This document shows positions 1 to 14,912 of a stretch of 64,000 bases of DNA, one piece after another (position 1 is the first letter of the stretch; each line of letters begins with the position of its first letter). The stretch is from assembly GCF_003590095.1 (NCBI RefSeq), contig NC_039481.1, positions 12,121,895 through 12,185,894 of the forward strand, given 5' to 3'. This DNA comes from Trichoplusia ni (lineage: Eukaryota > Arthropoda > Insecta > Lepidoptera > Noctuidae). The notes under the pieces were generated by a model. The model did not search any database, was not told where the DNA came from, and saw only the letters and a list, made by a program, of their open reading frames with translations. Both the position numbers and the translations under genes were made by a program.

Positions 1-3000
1 GGATGCGGTCTTTGTAGGCGAGACTGTCACAAGTTGAGTCTGTTTTATCTTCATTCCTTGAAAACTATTCAGGCTTTTGAGTGAGAAAGACTTAGCTGTC
101 AGACCATTGTGTGGGCGGTGATATTTTACTAGGAATTCTACAATGAATTACAACTATAAACGTATGACCCATATTTCAAAACAGTTGCTAGACAGCCACT
201 GGCTACGTGGAGTTACACGATGATGGTTGGTACGATGTTGAGTAAACGATATGAAATATAATTTGTGTCTGCGATTTTACTGTCGAATAATTTATTTTCT
301 TTGATAAAGGAGTTTTATTAACCTGGAAATTCCTGTAAGACTTAATTCCAATAACATTCCAGAAAACACTGTAATAAATAAATAAGGCTTCAATGTGAAC
401 TCGCCTGATTCTGCGGCAAGTCCGGACAAGTGTATGGTAAATCATATTTATTGGTGTGTGTGTAGTCGCCCTCATCCCTGCAGGTGCGACACATAACATG
501 GCTAACTGCATTACGTGGACTAGTGCTAAACTAAGAATAGGATAGACCTTTACATGCGCTTGTCTTGGCTATATGTGTTAGTAATCTCTAACGTCTGATT
601 CAAAATTATTTAGTGCGTATATAAAAAGATATAATCTGAAAATGGCTGATGAAATGGCAATCCTGAGTCTATCAGTAAGGGGACTTACAGAACTAATAAG
701 ATTTCATGTAGTTCACAGATATGATCTGAAGTACAATCATAAAATCTCAGTCAAAAAGGTTTTCAGGTCTTCCGGCAGAGTTTCCTCCAGTAAGGCTCTC
801 TGTACTTTTAAGTGTCTGGCCTATATTGTGACAACTGACCGGTTTTCATGATTATTTTTGATGTTAGTGTGTGCTGTGTTAATTTATCGGTGGTAATAAC
901 TGTTAGTCCTATATAGGCTGGTAATATAACCCACTACATCTAATAAAGTCTTGAACCATCTGCAGCGTTAAGTGTAATACAACTTTATTAATGTCAAGTT
1001 GCATCAAAAGTACGTAGTCACGTGTGTCACAAACAGTTTCCATAAATAAATAAAATCGACAATTATCCTAAGGTTTTATTCGGTCGCGTCGCGGCATCGA
1101 TACAGGAATACCAGTAATATATTATGATAAACATGCTTCCGTTCCCCTACTTATTGAACACGTACAGGGCAGGTGAGGACAGAAGGTTCATTAATGATAC
1201 CTTCTAAGTTTTTTCTCAACATCTTATTTTGTATCTGCTTTTATGGATGCTTTTTACTCGAGTCATCGTGTGATAAATAATTGCTTGACGTGTGTACGTA
1301 ATGAAAAGGTGTAAGGATTATAGTATTAGTCGCCATGATTGTTTGGTATTAGCTGGCAGCGTACTCTACTTTGATCATGGTTAAAATTAAAATGGTTTCG
1401 TGAGTGTCACTGTGTAGGTACCTACTCAATGCTCAGTTTACACTTATCAGTCAGACATAATTGGAATTTGGAATATTGTGTGCATATTGTGGATATTCTC
1501 TGATTGCCTTTATGTTGTACCAAAATATACTCGTGTTTCGTAATATTCACCTGATCGTAGACTATGGCTTTATTAGGCCGTTATTGCCTCACGAGTTCCG
1601 AGTGCCGCGAATATTTTTTTATTTGTAATTCTGGGAACTTTTAAGGTGTTATGTCAGGGCGCTTGAAAATGGACGGAAAGCGTATTATATTTTTAATGTC
1701 ATTCATTTTTTGTATTAGGAAAATAATACGGTTATTTATAGACGTTACAAATCTATTTAAAATAAGGGTCTGGTATAATTTTACAATGTTAGTTACAATA
1801 CGTTCCCTTGTAACGTTTTTTTTATTATGTACAAAAACAGACAAATTACCAATGTATACTTTTTTTATCGTGTGTATTGTCAATACACATGATAAAAAAC
1901 CGGGGCAGCAAGTATGTTTAAAAAATGAACAGTAATTAATAATCGCTAGCCGACATCGAATTAAATAATAAAGTCTGTTTTAAGAAAGCGAATTGGCATT
2001 AAAAGACTCTATATTTCACGAATCACCCTAAAATCTTTTCACTTAAAATAGCAGTTAAATTAAAACAATGAGCGATAATTCCCAGACCGTTCTGATCATT
2101 AAAATCGTCAATAATTATCCGTTCTTTTATAGGAAACCAATTAATGAGAAAAAATCGGGGAGGCAAAACTGGTGGGATGGATTAATTGCAGACCCAAATT
2201 ACTACAGCGATAACAAAAGAAAATATGAAAAACGTGGTTCGTTTAACTTAATGCTCGACTTTAGGACCCATTTATAGTTCATTTGATTAAAAAACCTCGC
2301 ATCGAAAGCCGATTGATTTTCTTCAACAACGAGTTTTCTGTTGTTGTGGACCTTACGCCGTTAGATATAAGGATTAAAATCTCGTTTGGACAAGTTTGGA
2401 CTTGTTATTTCAATAACGTAGAAGCTCTTCATTTGGAACGGTATTACGATAAAAGAAAAGGCTTCAGTGACCATTAAGAATGTTAAAATTCCTCCCTTCT
2501 TAGCCGGCGCTCGGCGACTGCAGAACGGTTCGAGCATCGGGTAATGATAATTAGCTTCTGTTCATTGTAAGTGGAAGTGCGTTTTGAAATATGCATTTCG
2601 ATTATTATTTCCAATTTGTTCCTGAATATTGAATTCAATTAAGCCGGGTTGAAAGCAATTAGATTAACTTTTATATCAGCGTTTCCTCAGACGGCCGCTT
2701 GGAACAGGAAACTTAATTGTTTAATGGAATTGGTCTTCAACGTTCCTCAACTGACGGTTCACTACTTGTAGCTAAACAAAATAAAACAAAAGATAAGTAA
2801 GAAAAGTTTCTAGCTCCTCATTGTACACTAAAACAGGCAACAAAAGTATGTGATAGCTCTGTGTATACAGTGAACCTGAAAATATATTATTTTTACTGTA
2901 AGATCGGTTACCAGCTGCCGGAATGTATCTCTATCCTTTGTAAGGCAGCAAGATCCGATACACGATCTCGAAAATGTACAACTAAACCTACACCACATAG

Positions 3001-3395
3001 TCAACGGCTCGTCTGGCCATCTTTAGGTTGCAGACAATCGTAAACTAAATCCTAAAGCGATTGCATAAATATGAAAAGGGAAGTTTATCAGCAATTTCCA
3101 AAGGCCATAAAATGAATCTCCCTCGGCACGCGCGTCAAATGAAACTTAACCGTGAATGCTGGCGAGTGGCCCCATTACTTTTCATTAAAAACATTGCACT
3201 GGAGGCGTGACCTCATTCCCCGATGCATATTCCATGTACATTTTCTTATTTGCCCGTCCGCTGTTCAGGATAGCTCCATGATTGGTGTTCCGATCGCCTT
3301 CAGAAATATTGTTCGCCGCAAAAACAATTTCTGTAGATATTGTTTGTTTGAAATACTGGATATATTTTGCTTTGGAAATTGATTTTGAAATAGGC
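1..3395. other. AT-rich non-coding stretch, no gene recognised
   Basis: All reading frames here are short (under about 105 codons), lack recognisable domains and overlap each other on opposite strands, as expected of AT-rich intergenic or intronic DNA. I see no tRNA, no transposon terminus and no long repeat. Short exons of a split gene could be hidden and would not be detectable by eye. Confidence 0.6.
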
Positions 3396-3960
3396 GACGC
3401 TGTGTCAAGATTGAGCAGTGAATAAGGGGCTTTGTTGAGTGTTGTTGCTTCGTGTTCTCTTACAATTGGGAACGCGGAAGGAGATGGATCAATGTGGCTC
3501 CCTGTACACACCTCAGTATTGTTGTTTTTCAGATGTTCTGATTTTATAGACGAGTGCCGAGTATATTTTTAACGACAGCATGTTTTTATAAATACATTTG
3601 GATTCAAGCACGACTGTTTTGACAAACCTATGTAAGTGTGTATTATAAATTACAGACGTTTAGAATGTAGCTAGCTAAGGTATCAATATCAATAACAATA
3701 CAAATTATACCCCTTTGAAATAATCTAAAGAAAGAAAACTATAAAACCCAACTTGAACAGAACATTAAAAGAGTATAACTCGTTATAAAACTTAAAACGT
3801 CAACCCTCAAATAATCCTTTTTGAAAGTATTTTGATAGCAATCGAAATAATGTATTCAAGTGTTCCTTTATTCGAAATATGGTATACGTACACGCCCAAA
3901 AAAAAACATTGATATTATGATGTAACTGCTGTACACGCTCCATCGACACATAATCACAAG

Positions 3961-3990
3961 TGTATCGCATTGTATCGTATTGTATCGCAT
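3961..3990. repeat. Three 10-bp tandem units (TGTATCGYAT)
   Basis: The sequence reads TGTATCGCAT, TGTATCGTAT, TGTATCGCAT in direct succession. The same array is at 18895-18924 in copy B. It is a minor tandem repeat with no evident role. Confidence 0.8.
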
Positions 3991-6900
3991 CAGTAATGTA
4001 ACAAATACAACGATATATCACAACACGTCACGGGCTCACAATCGGTGCGCCGAATCGGCAGTAACTCGACAATTTTATATGCCGTCGCTCTTGTAATGAA
4101 CGAGCGAATGATGTGGAAACGGTGCTCGATGAACCACCCTGTATATCGGATAACAATAATATATTCAGCGATGTACTCCAGCCGCCCGAATGTTTAGAGA
4201 CCCGCAATAGACATGGCAGATGCGAAATTATGCTTAAAGTAAAAATTATCTGCTTCCAGTATGGAGTTGTTAAAAGCCTGATCAATAGGGATGATGACAT
4301 AATTTTTGCAACTGGTGGCTGCTGATACCCAAAACAGCCATGATACATGTCATCGTTCCCCATATTCGCTTTGTGGAATTGTGAATGTGAGACATACACA
4401 AATGAGCATTACAGATTTACATATTGTGTTTGCCACATATGTACTTATGACATATCGTTATATTTCGACGACCCCTGTAAGTTCAAATCGGTCGTCCTGC
4501 TCCAATGTCAAAAACGAATATATTGTTGGTCGTATCCCAAAATAAATGAGGATAAAACTTTATAAATTTCAATACCACATCAACGGTCCGTGTTGTCAAA
4601 GGGCTGGAGCTACAGTGTGAACGTTCATCCACAAACAAAGAGGTTGGTAATACGAGCATACCCTTAATTGATCCCCTTCTATTGACAAATAATGCCGGAC
4701 TGATCACTTGTTATCCCTAATGGCCCGATTTCAAGTACTACATCGCTTTACTTTGTAGCCATCGAATGGAATTGGATTTTTAATCGTCCTTTTAAAATAA
4801 AGAGTTCTGCTACATTGTACTCCATTCAATCATTATTTGTTTTGTGAATGTGTTAGTTTAGAATTTCAATTGGCAAAGGTCTGGGGATCAATAGGTTTTG
4901 TTTAATTTAAATTGAAATGTTCTGTGGATGTAAATTGATCTCATTGATCAAGTGGTCGTGGGTGCGATGTCCACAAAGACTTTGAATACTGTATTGATGG
5001 TGACGAGGTACACGACCAGTCTAATATAAAATTAATTCAAGCAAATATTTTACAAGGTGTCAAGAAAATTAAATTAAATATTCCATGATTGGTTAAGTCA
5101 ATACTGTATTTTGTGCGACGTAGACCCATGAAAAACCCATGTGTTCTAATGGCAGCTTTATAATTAAATGTTGCTTTTGATACAATGGCCTATACTTTTA
5201 AATGAAAAAAGGACAAGCAATAAAAACGTAGATATTTTTTACGGAGTCCAGCAATTCGATTGCGTGCCATCAATAAAGATTCGGCGTACGTTTAATACAA
5301 TCGTCCGGTGCCGCACGAATGATTGCGGACTCGTACGGTGACTTGCGAACTGTTGACGTTTATAATTGTCGCGCCGGACCTGACCGGACGGAACGGCAAT
5401 CCGTTTTTCGTATGCTCATTTGAATTGTATATTCCTCACTGAAATAATCAACTGAATCAATCAATCGCTTACGATTCATAACTTTGATGTTACGGATTTC
5501 TTTTATTTTGGTGCTCCTTTTGATTGCTGGACAGCATGAAGATGTTTTCTCACAAACAAAATTTAATGTTCTATTGTTACTTTGATAATGTTAAGTTCAC
5601 TCATAAACAAAATTACGAGTGTATCAAAATGTAGATATTGAGAGGTCGGGTTAACCTTATGGGAAGACACAGGTCCAACATGCAGGGGTCTTGTTGAGAA
5701 CTTAAATCAATGTAATATTACTTTTGTATTTATTATTATACCTATAAAAAGTCGGCTGACATGGCACTAAGGCCTCTAAGTGCTTACCAATAAGGTCAAA
5801 CACCTTTACAACTGACCTCCCACGTTGCTGATCTTTAGGGCTTGCCTTTCAAAACTAAATTTGCCCTATAACCTTGCAAATAACAGCACCATCACATATT
5901 CAGCTTATAAAACACTGGAATATTCAAGACTGCCAACATATAAGAACAATGTTAGAAAAGTGAATTCTCAATGAAGCGTCACAAACAATAGCATCTTGAG
6001 AACAACCTGCTTTCTTCAGCCGAAGTTAAATTGTCTTGAAGTTTCTGCTATTGTCTAAAAAACATCATGCTTTTTAGAGAATTCATTATTTAAAGGATAA
6101 GTAAAAATAAACTTTATTATCTAAACACTAAAGTGGAAATTATTCGCCCTAAAAATATAATAATAGAATATTAAAATTGCTGAAATGACTTAAGGTGCAA
6201 ATTGAAAAGGATATCAAGATCGTCTTCGGTAATAGGATTAAAAAGTAATTTAAAATGACTCGAACCAAAAACATTTGATAGTACAGTAGTAGTTTTATTT
6301 TTGCCACAAAAACGTGCGAATGATTGTGTTACATCACGCACGCCTCCATCATCAACATCTGAAATAACTATCACAACAGTTTTAAAGAAATGTCTTAGTA
6401 CCTAACTTGTAAGTGTTACTAACGCTCGCGGTCCACTGCTAGTCTGCTGAAACCTTTGTTACCCATAACATTTCAGCTGAGATCAATCTTAATCAATATT
6501 CTAATTAGCTTAAGGCAATAAAAATCTAGTTAAGGCTTTGATAACTTTAGTTAAAATTCGTTTCGTAGAAGGACCATTAGTCAAACGCCAATATTTCATT
6601 GTTAATTTTAACGAGGAATATCCCCATTCAGCCGAAATTCCTCTGGGATGATTTTTTTTTGCGTGAAATTAAAAAAGTTTTCGACGTTTCGAGCAAGGGC
6701 GCATCTTTGTGCTGTGCGCTGTCATTGGTGGGACAGGACTATTGGCTATACGTATCGTATACGTAGACACAGGAACAAATATTTTTAATTACATCGATTT
6801 ACTCATACCTTATGTATGCACGTTAATGGTAGTATTAATTGTATCGTCAATGTAACTGTAGTAAATCATCATAATTTTTCTAAACATCTTAAACTAAGAG

Positions 6901-8599
6901 AACATCTGGCTAAAAATTTTCTACGAATTAAATAATGTAGGCAGACCTTCCCCTACTTATGGTAGTTATTATCCAATTCCTTTAAAGGTATATTATACTG
7001 TAAGTGTTATCAGAGTGTCTAATACGAGTGCGGTGATCCTGGCGAGCCGGCGCTCCCCGCGGCGCCGATCAGCATCGCGATAATTTCCCATAGGTATCGA
7101 CCAAATTGACTTATGGAATTGTTACACGCTTTACGAATTTCAACAATTCATCATTTCTCGTTGAGCTCATATTTCATTATCAACTTTACTCCCGGTCTCT
7201 TCCCCTCGTTTTTCCCTTCCGAGCGTCCATCGAATCTTATTCGAATATTTCTTTCATCGACATTTTTAATGATTACGTTTCGAGTGTCAGATAATAAAAT
7301 ATTGGCGACGTTTTCAAAAAAATATTTTTCGTGAATTCTATTTTTGACTGTAAATACGACAGGTGTAATGGAACTTGTCGCCGTGTCGTGGTTCGGATTC
7401 AGAATTTATTCGGAGTTTTGCTTAAATATTACGGGAAAATGACAAATGTGTTTTCAACCGAACCTTTACTTACAATAAAACTGTAAACAAAAACATGTTG
7501 AGGTCTGAGCATACGTAATAACAAAAGAAATCTAATAAATATCAATCTTAATTACAAAAGTGACTTCAAAACATATCTGAAGTTAAAGCGCGCAAGTAAA
7601 ATGTTTGTTTAGAAGTGATTAAATATGAGTGTAATGACTGGCGAGCGAGTAACGAAGGAGAGTCACTCGCGCCAGCGCTGGGCGCCACTGCTTTGCAAGT
7701 TTTAGTTCCCTAGTGATACCATGAGCCAACAGTTTAGGAGGATATCATAACACTTTATGGGTTCAATTTTTTCTTTTAGGGTAAACCTGATTTTCTCCAT
7801 AGGCAGAACTAGCTTTTTGGTATGAACAGTCAGCAAATTAAGATTCCGAGCTTCGGTTTTAGTGTGTAAAGTGTAAGATTCTGTAATGATCTTAAAATAG
7901 AAACGTACAGAAGTATGTTGTACAGAAAGTAAGTGTAAAAACGAATAATAAGATAACAAAACTCGTTTCTTTTAGAATCAAAACATAAAATTGGAATCCA
8001 ATCCTCCAATTATAATCGTCACCGTCATGTACATTTAATTCAGAATTTCACTGAAACAAATCTCATCACTAAACCCCAACTTAACCCTTCACTGGTTGAG
8101 TGACTCCGAGCATTTCCCCTTTTCAAATCAATTTAATTGTATCCGAAAGCTTTGTAATATATGGTGACAGTAGCGCGGCCGGGCGCGGGCGAGGGGACGA
8201 GGGGGCGCGGGGAGGGGCGCACTCAAAAATGCAATAAACGCACCTCGCGGACCACTCGGCGTGCATTCTTGAGTCGACTAGTACACCGCTGCAACGAAAC
8301 ATATTAAAGTGGAAAACATTGTGTATATGATTATATCTCGTACTACTTATTTATTTACTTTCACAAGATATGGTAGAAAATGTAAAACAACAATGTAAGG
8401 CTTTTGTTTTCAAACATATGTATGTAGAACCAGAACATAATGAAATACCTAGGCGGTGCACGGTGGTTCAAATTAAATGAAAATACAACTGAATACACAT
8501 TACAGAAATAAACGCGTTTCGAAGTTTTTAAATATTAGATTGGTAAAGTCATGGACGAAATATTCTTCATTCATATGAGCTTCACGATACGTTATTACC

Positions 8600-8685
8600 G
8601 CTACGACGTTTAGCGTCAGAGCTACGAAAGATAGTGCTACGGCTACGCGAAGTGTTGTAGCTACGAGAAACTTATTACAGCTACA
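8600..8685. repeat. Cluster of GCTACG hexamers
   Basis: GCTACG occurs at 8600, 8621, 8636, 8642 and 8660, followed by GCTACA at 8680, with irregular spacing. The cluster recurs in copy B from 23532. It could be a degenerate minisatellite or a cluster of protein-binding sites. Nothing in the flanks decides between these. Confidence 0.5.
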
Positions 8686-11529
8686 CAGTCTTTATAAAAA
8701 GTTATCTAGTAGCTAAGAGACGTCAAACAAATTCATATAATTTCAGCTGTGAAACGTTCGTATAAAAATCTATGTTTGTTTGATAATTAATATCTGATTC
8801 TAGTAAACAAGTCCCGAAACGTATTATTATTAATATCAAGTTCTGTGAAACTGATATCTTGTAAGAAATTAGTTACTTCAGCCGAAGATTGTAAATTGTT
8901 AAAGTGAAATGAGTAGCTTTATCAAATTTCATGTTATATCAATTTATTTCTGAATTGTGTATACAATATTTTATTTTGGTAATAAGCTCATCTGTGTTTA
9001 TAATTCTGATGATTGAAAATCTTAATCTCTTTCAAAGCTATGAAATACAAAATACTTTTTTGAAATTCATCCAATATAAAATGTAATTTTCATTATTAAG
9101 GTATTTATTCAATTTTATGCGATATTATTTAAAATGAATCATAATTTAATTAATTACGCTTTATCGGGTAAACGAGTAACTTTACTTCAAAGGGAAAATT
9201 ATCCGGGATGATAATATTACAGAAATGTTCCTCTTTGGAAACTTCATTAGCTACTTACTTTCGAAATATAAACCATGTACACACTTGCGAAAACTTGTTG
9301 GATCACAATACCGTGATAGTTAATCAGATTAAAAAGTTGTCACACCACATACTGTAGCGAAGAAGAAACCTGTACTTAAAAGGTGGTAAATGATAATGAA
9401 CATTACTTTAAAGTTTAATAGCGATGGAAAAAAAACTTCTCTCCATTTTCATTTATGTGACATATGTTGTAAAAGAAAAACAGCCTGTGGATTCGTAACG
9501 AAGCCAAATTCAGAAATTCAAGTTCTTTTTTAATCCAATATTTAGTGGATCTTCTACATACTATGTAATATGCAAAAAGTTAAATATAACACATGAACAC
9601 ACACTGTTGAGATGCAAGTCAAACTCTCCCAATGAGTCAAGTCCAACTTTCAGAAATGTGAGCAAAATCAAGGCAAAGCTCGTAATACTAATTTGCAGCA
9701 AAACTCATTTCTCTCTTAAACGCCTGGCCGTAACAAAACAAATAGCGTTTATTTACATAATATCGCACAAACGCAAAGTGCAATTAACTTACAATGTAAC
9801 CAAACTACCCGAACACTAACACGGATACTAATTAAATATCTGAGCGCTTGTGAGTATTTAAGGTAGTCAAATATCAAGAGCAAATGAATTAAATCGAGAC
9901 TAATATTGTGAATATCAAGGTGACTGTCCTTTACATTTATACGGTTGAAGCTGAAGAGTTCTGGCTTGAGGCCCAAGAGAGAACATGCACTGATTTTTAC
10001 TGAAAATTTGCTACGACTACCTACATACAATATGGAAAACATAGATTTGACGAATTCGCTGTATTACCGAAAAAATATGAAATATAATGATTGTACTGTA
10101 CTAGTGATTACTTTAATACATTTTTGTATACTTTCGTTCTTGTGATTGGAAACGAAATAAATGCAACGAAAAGTCGCCTAAATAGAATAAAAATGAAAGG
10201 GACTAACAATGCTGAAGGTAAGCGATACCTTAATTAGCGATGAAACAAAACACGAGTGTATTCGGAGCGCGCCGGTACCCGGAGCGGCGACCGGCGATCC
10301 TATCCGATACCACTATTGTTGGTCTACTTTTAATTTTCTTGTGTCAACAACGCTAGCTCTTATTACAAACATGACTTGATTCTTTTTTACTAATTTTTAT
10401 ATGCCCTTTTAGGAACAAATATGGATTAAAGTTTCATCTGATATTCTTTATCAGCCTGTGAGCCCTGACTGCTTGAGGTTTGGATTTAATTCCCAAACGT
10501 TTGTGTGATGAGCGTGATTATTGCTTTTATATTTGGGTTTAACTTATGTATAATATTTAATTACCGAATATATAAGTATGTTTATCAGTTGTCTAGTACT
10601 CGTAATACAAGCTTTGCTTAGTTTGAGACTAGATGACTTTGTGTCAGAGTTTTGGAATATTATTATTATTTCCGTACTACAAATATGCATGTTCATTCAA
10701 TACAGCAGCAACCAAACAGGTAGGACACCTACCCAGAGCCATAAACTCCCCATTTCAAAATGTTCATAATTTAGGCTAATTAAGCGCCGAAAATTTATGT
10801 AATAATTAAAAACTACATCGGTAGAATAATCGCGGGAGTTATTCGTTGTGAACCCGCCGAGCGTCGCAGTGGCCCCGTGGGACGGCGGGCCGCATTAATT
10901 GCAGTTCCCGAACTAAACAACGCCCGCTCTTGTCTTGTTTGTAATAAAAACTTTAATGTTGCAGATGAGACAAGCGATAAGTGCTCAGCGACTTGAAAAT
11001 TAATCCAAAGTCGACTATAATCTACGATATTGATCTACGAATCAAGCGTTATAAATACAAGTATATACATATGTAGACATGGACCAAACGGTGGTAGAAT
11101 ATACCTTAGATATTTAGCTCGCAATCGAGCAAAAATATAAATAAATCCTACCGTGTACGTAAGTGCGTTGGTGCACAAGAGTAAACAAGCTTTCTATTGA
11201 CAAGACTACTGAGAATTATTTGTTAGAGAATAGCAAAATAAAAAAAAGACTTAAATGTATTGTTTTAGTTGTTTTTCTTCAATAATTCCGCGATTCACCC
11301 ACCTCCGGCGTTACTTAACAATGTAATGTAGAGGAGAATTAAAATCAGCAAACAGCTAGTAGTGAGAATTAATTCGTTGCGCACCGTCCGGCACCGGTGT
11401 GAGCGTCCGGCCGACTCCGGACCGGCGCGCCGGCGTCCGGCACGACCTCCACGCTGTTTGTTTTGCTGATCATTCCATTTTATGGCGTTGTGATAAAGTG
11501 ATTATGTTCTGAGAAATAATTGTAAAATT

Positions 11530-11930
11530 CCCTGCTTTATATGGGTACCAAGTTTAGAATGATCAAAACACCATTTGTAGATCTACAGCAGACCCGATAG
11601 CGGTATAAACGATTTAGTTTGTTTGATCTCGTGGTTAGCTGAAGGCGAACACAGACGAGACAGAGCGCGTAATACAATTGTGTCCACAACGAAACTAACA
11701 ATGAGGCGATACAGCGATGGTGGAGTAATCCGATAGCAGTCCCGTTCGGCGACCTGAGCCACAACGGCCAGGGCACACATTAAAGCAGGGTTTGATCTCC
11801 ATGCCTTCCTCCACCATAAGTCTGTGGTGCCTTCGATTAACGTGACGTGTTTTGAACCCGCAACTTTGTAAAGCTATGTACTAGATAAGCGCTTAAGCCG
11901 TTGTTCCGTAAACCTTGGAGAGACTAGACC
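11530..11930 (-). repeat. Possible relic of a tRNA-derived SINE
   Basis: Read on the minus strand, about 11925-11840 has an A-box-like stretch (GGCTTAAGCGC) and then a B-box-like stretch (GGGTTCAAAAC) at roughly tRNA spacing, with a longer unstructured body after it. Both boxes deviate from consensus and no clear tail or target duplication is visible. It may be a decayed SINE or chance. Copy B holds the same sequence at about 26462-26862. Confidence 0.25.
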
Positions 11931-14598
11931 AAGCACTACAATATACTACCTACCAAAGTACGTACATGGCAAGCTTATGTTTAGCAAAAACTTGTTAAAG
12001 GCAAGTTCATTCACAGAACCAACAACCTTATATACCAACAACTTTGAGTATCTATATATTACTCTAAGAGAAATAATTTTATAATTATGTGAAGCAAGTC
12101 TTTGTCTCGCCTGTTTTGTTACACGTAATTGAGGATTTCTGCCCAGAAATGGGTAACGTTCTCTAAAAGGTAGCCGCTATTGTGAGCGTGCCATCTTAAG
12201 GTGGTTGTCATATTCACGGGAGCATATTATTTTAAATTATCAAACTTCTTAGGATGAAACACGAGTCTGTTATAAATATCATAATTAATGCTACAGTAAT
12301 GGTAACGTTGACTAGTTTTTTTAGAGATCATTATGTGTTATGCCTCTCTTTGTGATGTAATAAGTTCTTGGCTCTATGACAACACTCGTATTTAGAAAGA
12401 AGGTCTTACTTCGTATTAAAATCAGTCAATTTCGATATCACAAGCACTCTTACTTAGAATCTTGAATAATAGGCTTACTACGATATACTCATAAATTCAA
12501 TCCATATATCGTGAGCAGATCTACAAATAAGGATGTTCACTGAAATTCATAACGCAGAAATCTCGTGTAAAACCACTTCAGTTTCATCAACCTCACGGTG
12601 ATAAATATTCAAGAAAAATGTTTAAATTCGCAACAAGGCGGCTAGGTTCCCACACGATAGCATAATCGTGTGTTTCCAAAGCAACTGGTACACGTACAAA
12701 TGAATAATGCAAGCATAAAGATTGTGGCAACGGAACATCAAATGCATTCATAAGCATCCGCCTAGTTAGGTGCAGTCCCAAGTTCCCGACAACTTTCCAA
12801 GTGGAAATATTTTTAAAATGCAAATAGCAAAGGATGAACATCAGAACCGTTTCAGAAGGGACCACGTTGTCTCCACGTATTAGTTCCAGAATATTCATGC
12901 AGCTAACAAGTAACAAGTTGCCACACTTCGGACGACTTCCAAGACTTGTCGACGATTCTACATTTTTTTTCTTTTTCAAAGAGAAAAGTTTTTCGCATCA
13001 GTCTGAGCGAGTAACAGTATTTCTGCATTAAATATCAAATGAGTTATTCTTGGGATGAATCTCGGAGAGCACTTCAGATGGCGCCGGCCCGTTGCTATAG
13101 GTACGCGGAATTTTATTGGAAGGCACAAAGGGTTGCCACTCACAGGGGTTTTATGAAATCTGATATGATTCGTGAATCAAGGTCTTGTTACTTATTTCAT
13201 TCTATTCGGGTATGGAAATTGTTTTTGTCGTCAGTAATAAGGGAGTAACAAAGTACTCATACCTGGTGACGTTTACGGCTTTCTATTCTGTTGTAATCAT
13301 CTAAGTGACTTTCAAAACATTGGAGTGAACAAATGTTCGGCACTCTCTGAAAAAATCGCCGCCATTTAACGGGAACGGTAAAGAAATTTAGAATCACACG
13401 AACTGCACAAAAAGCATCATCGATAAAACGAATTAGAAAATAAATCAGCAGCAGGAATCTCGTCCGGCCGCGGGATCTCTCGGAATCTCTGTTTTATGTC
13501 CGCGCTCAACTAATTGATGGAACGTTTGTCGAATACTCAACTTTTTACAACCCGTTGCTAGAGAAATGTCTTTTGTTTATTTTAAACGGCTAAAGGGGAT
13601 CTTTTTAATCCGTCAACCCGCGGCTGACGTCGCGGTAACATTCATTACGAAAATGAATTCCTGTTTTGATATTTGTAAGTTTGTTATTTTTAAAATGCTT
13701 TCTAGTATTTTAATTTATTAAACAACTAAGAGTAGGTGACCAGGTTCATGTCCTTACTTGTTTAGTATCATTACAGAGTTTTCGGTCCTTCAGAGTTGTA
13801 AAAATGTATTGTTTTATATTTTTAAATTAAAATTTTGTAAAATGTTATACATTTCCGGACCGCCACATTAGCGTGTGGAAAAACAACAACTACATATTGT
13901 GTGTATCCAAACAAAGTCTGGTATTCAAGTTAAAAAGAAACTCACGCTTTGTTCCCGCTAGAACCTAATAGTTGTATTAAGAAACAAAGATCATCTAAGT
14001 AACATTATCTCTGGTTACTTCCCCGTAAGCCCAGCAAGTCGTAAATCTAAACGTTCGACTTTTGTGAAACAAATTACTCGTAAAGCTTTTGTGAGAGTTG
14101 ATCGGATAGTTAGGCGGGTAAGTTCGTACGGGGTAACGGCGGATAAAGCTGGACAAGTTTCGGGTAACTCCGGCCAAGTTCGGGCTAAGTTTGCGGCGAG
14201 TCCGCGGCGCCTGCCCCACGGCCCTCGCACCCCCCCCCGCGCACTCCCACGGCTCTGTCCCTGCGCAACTTTAATTGCCAAAGAAAGCGGGCGGCGTGAG
14301 GGCCGGTCAATTGATACAATTTGATACGATTTGTGGTCAGATGCAAGTTCTGCTAAGTGGGCGCCATGTTACAAGGTGTTCTGATTGCATTCGTTACTGA
14401 TTGTTGTTTGTCTTGTTTCGCACCACTTCTAATTGGGTTCAGTCTTGTATCTTGTTGGCTGTTGGCCGCGTACGTGCCTATCAGTTTGTTTATTATGGTT
14501 CTCTAGTAGGTAGTAAGTAAGTTATTTTCGGCCCACACTTCGATTTAATGGACAAATTGGGCCGTGGATGTGGGCGACGATTATAAAAATATCATTAA

Positions 14599-14863
14599 CT
14601 AGCTGTTGCCCCGCGACTTCGTCCCCGTGGGTAGAAGATATAAGTTATGATTTATACCTGCCCTGATTTTTTTCACATTTTCCATTGTATCTTCGCTCCT
14701 ATTAGTCGCAGCGTGATGGTTTATAGCCTAAAGCCTTCCTCGATGAATGGTCTATTCAACACAAAAAGATTTTTTTAATTTGGACCAGTAGTTCCTGAGA
14801 TTAGCGCGTTCAAACAAACAAACTCTTCAGCTTTATATATATTAGTATTAGTATTAGTATAGA
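14599..14863 (-). mobile_element. Short non-autonomous Helitron (265 bp)
   Basis: On the minus strand the element starts TCTATACTAATA at 14863 and ends GGGGCAACAGCTAG at 14599. It is flanked by A on the 5' side and T on the 3' side, the insertion context typical of Helitrons. The 3' region forms the short hairpin around CGCG...CGCG that precedes the CTAG end by about 10 nt. A (TTAGTA)n-like stretch sits near its start. It has no coding capacity and would depend on a Rep/helicase supplied elsewhere. Its counterpart in copy B is at 29528-29791, one base shorter in a C run. Confidence 0.8.
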
Positions 14864-14912
14864 TTTCCTAAATTGTGATATTAAATTGGAAACTGAAATA
14901 TGCATGGTTTAA

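Noticed and set aside
4028..4399. 123-codon frame on the minus strand (again at 18962-19333)
   Set aside because: Three smaller frames overlap it on the other strand and no domain or composition supports coding.
6171..6374. 67-codon frame whose middle differs from that of its partner at 21104-21307
   Set aside because: The difference comes from two compensating homopolymer indels between duplicate copies. It looked briefly like a transposase tail, but I could not match it to any family.
12593..12979. 128-codon frame on the minus strand (144 codons in copy B, 27525-27959), the longest outside the transposons
   Set aside because: It has no recognisable domain, its N-terminus changes with the length of one T run between the copies, and a smaller frame overlaps it on the other strand. 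A chance frame is more likely.
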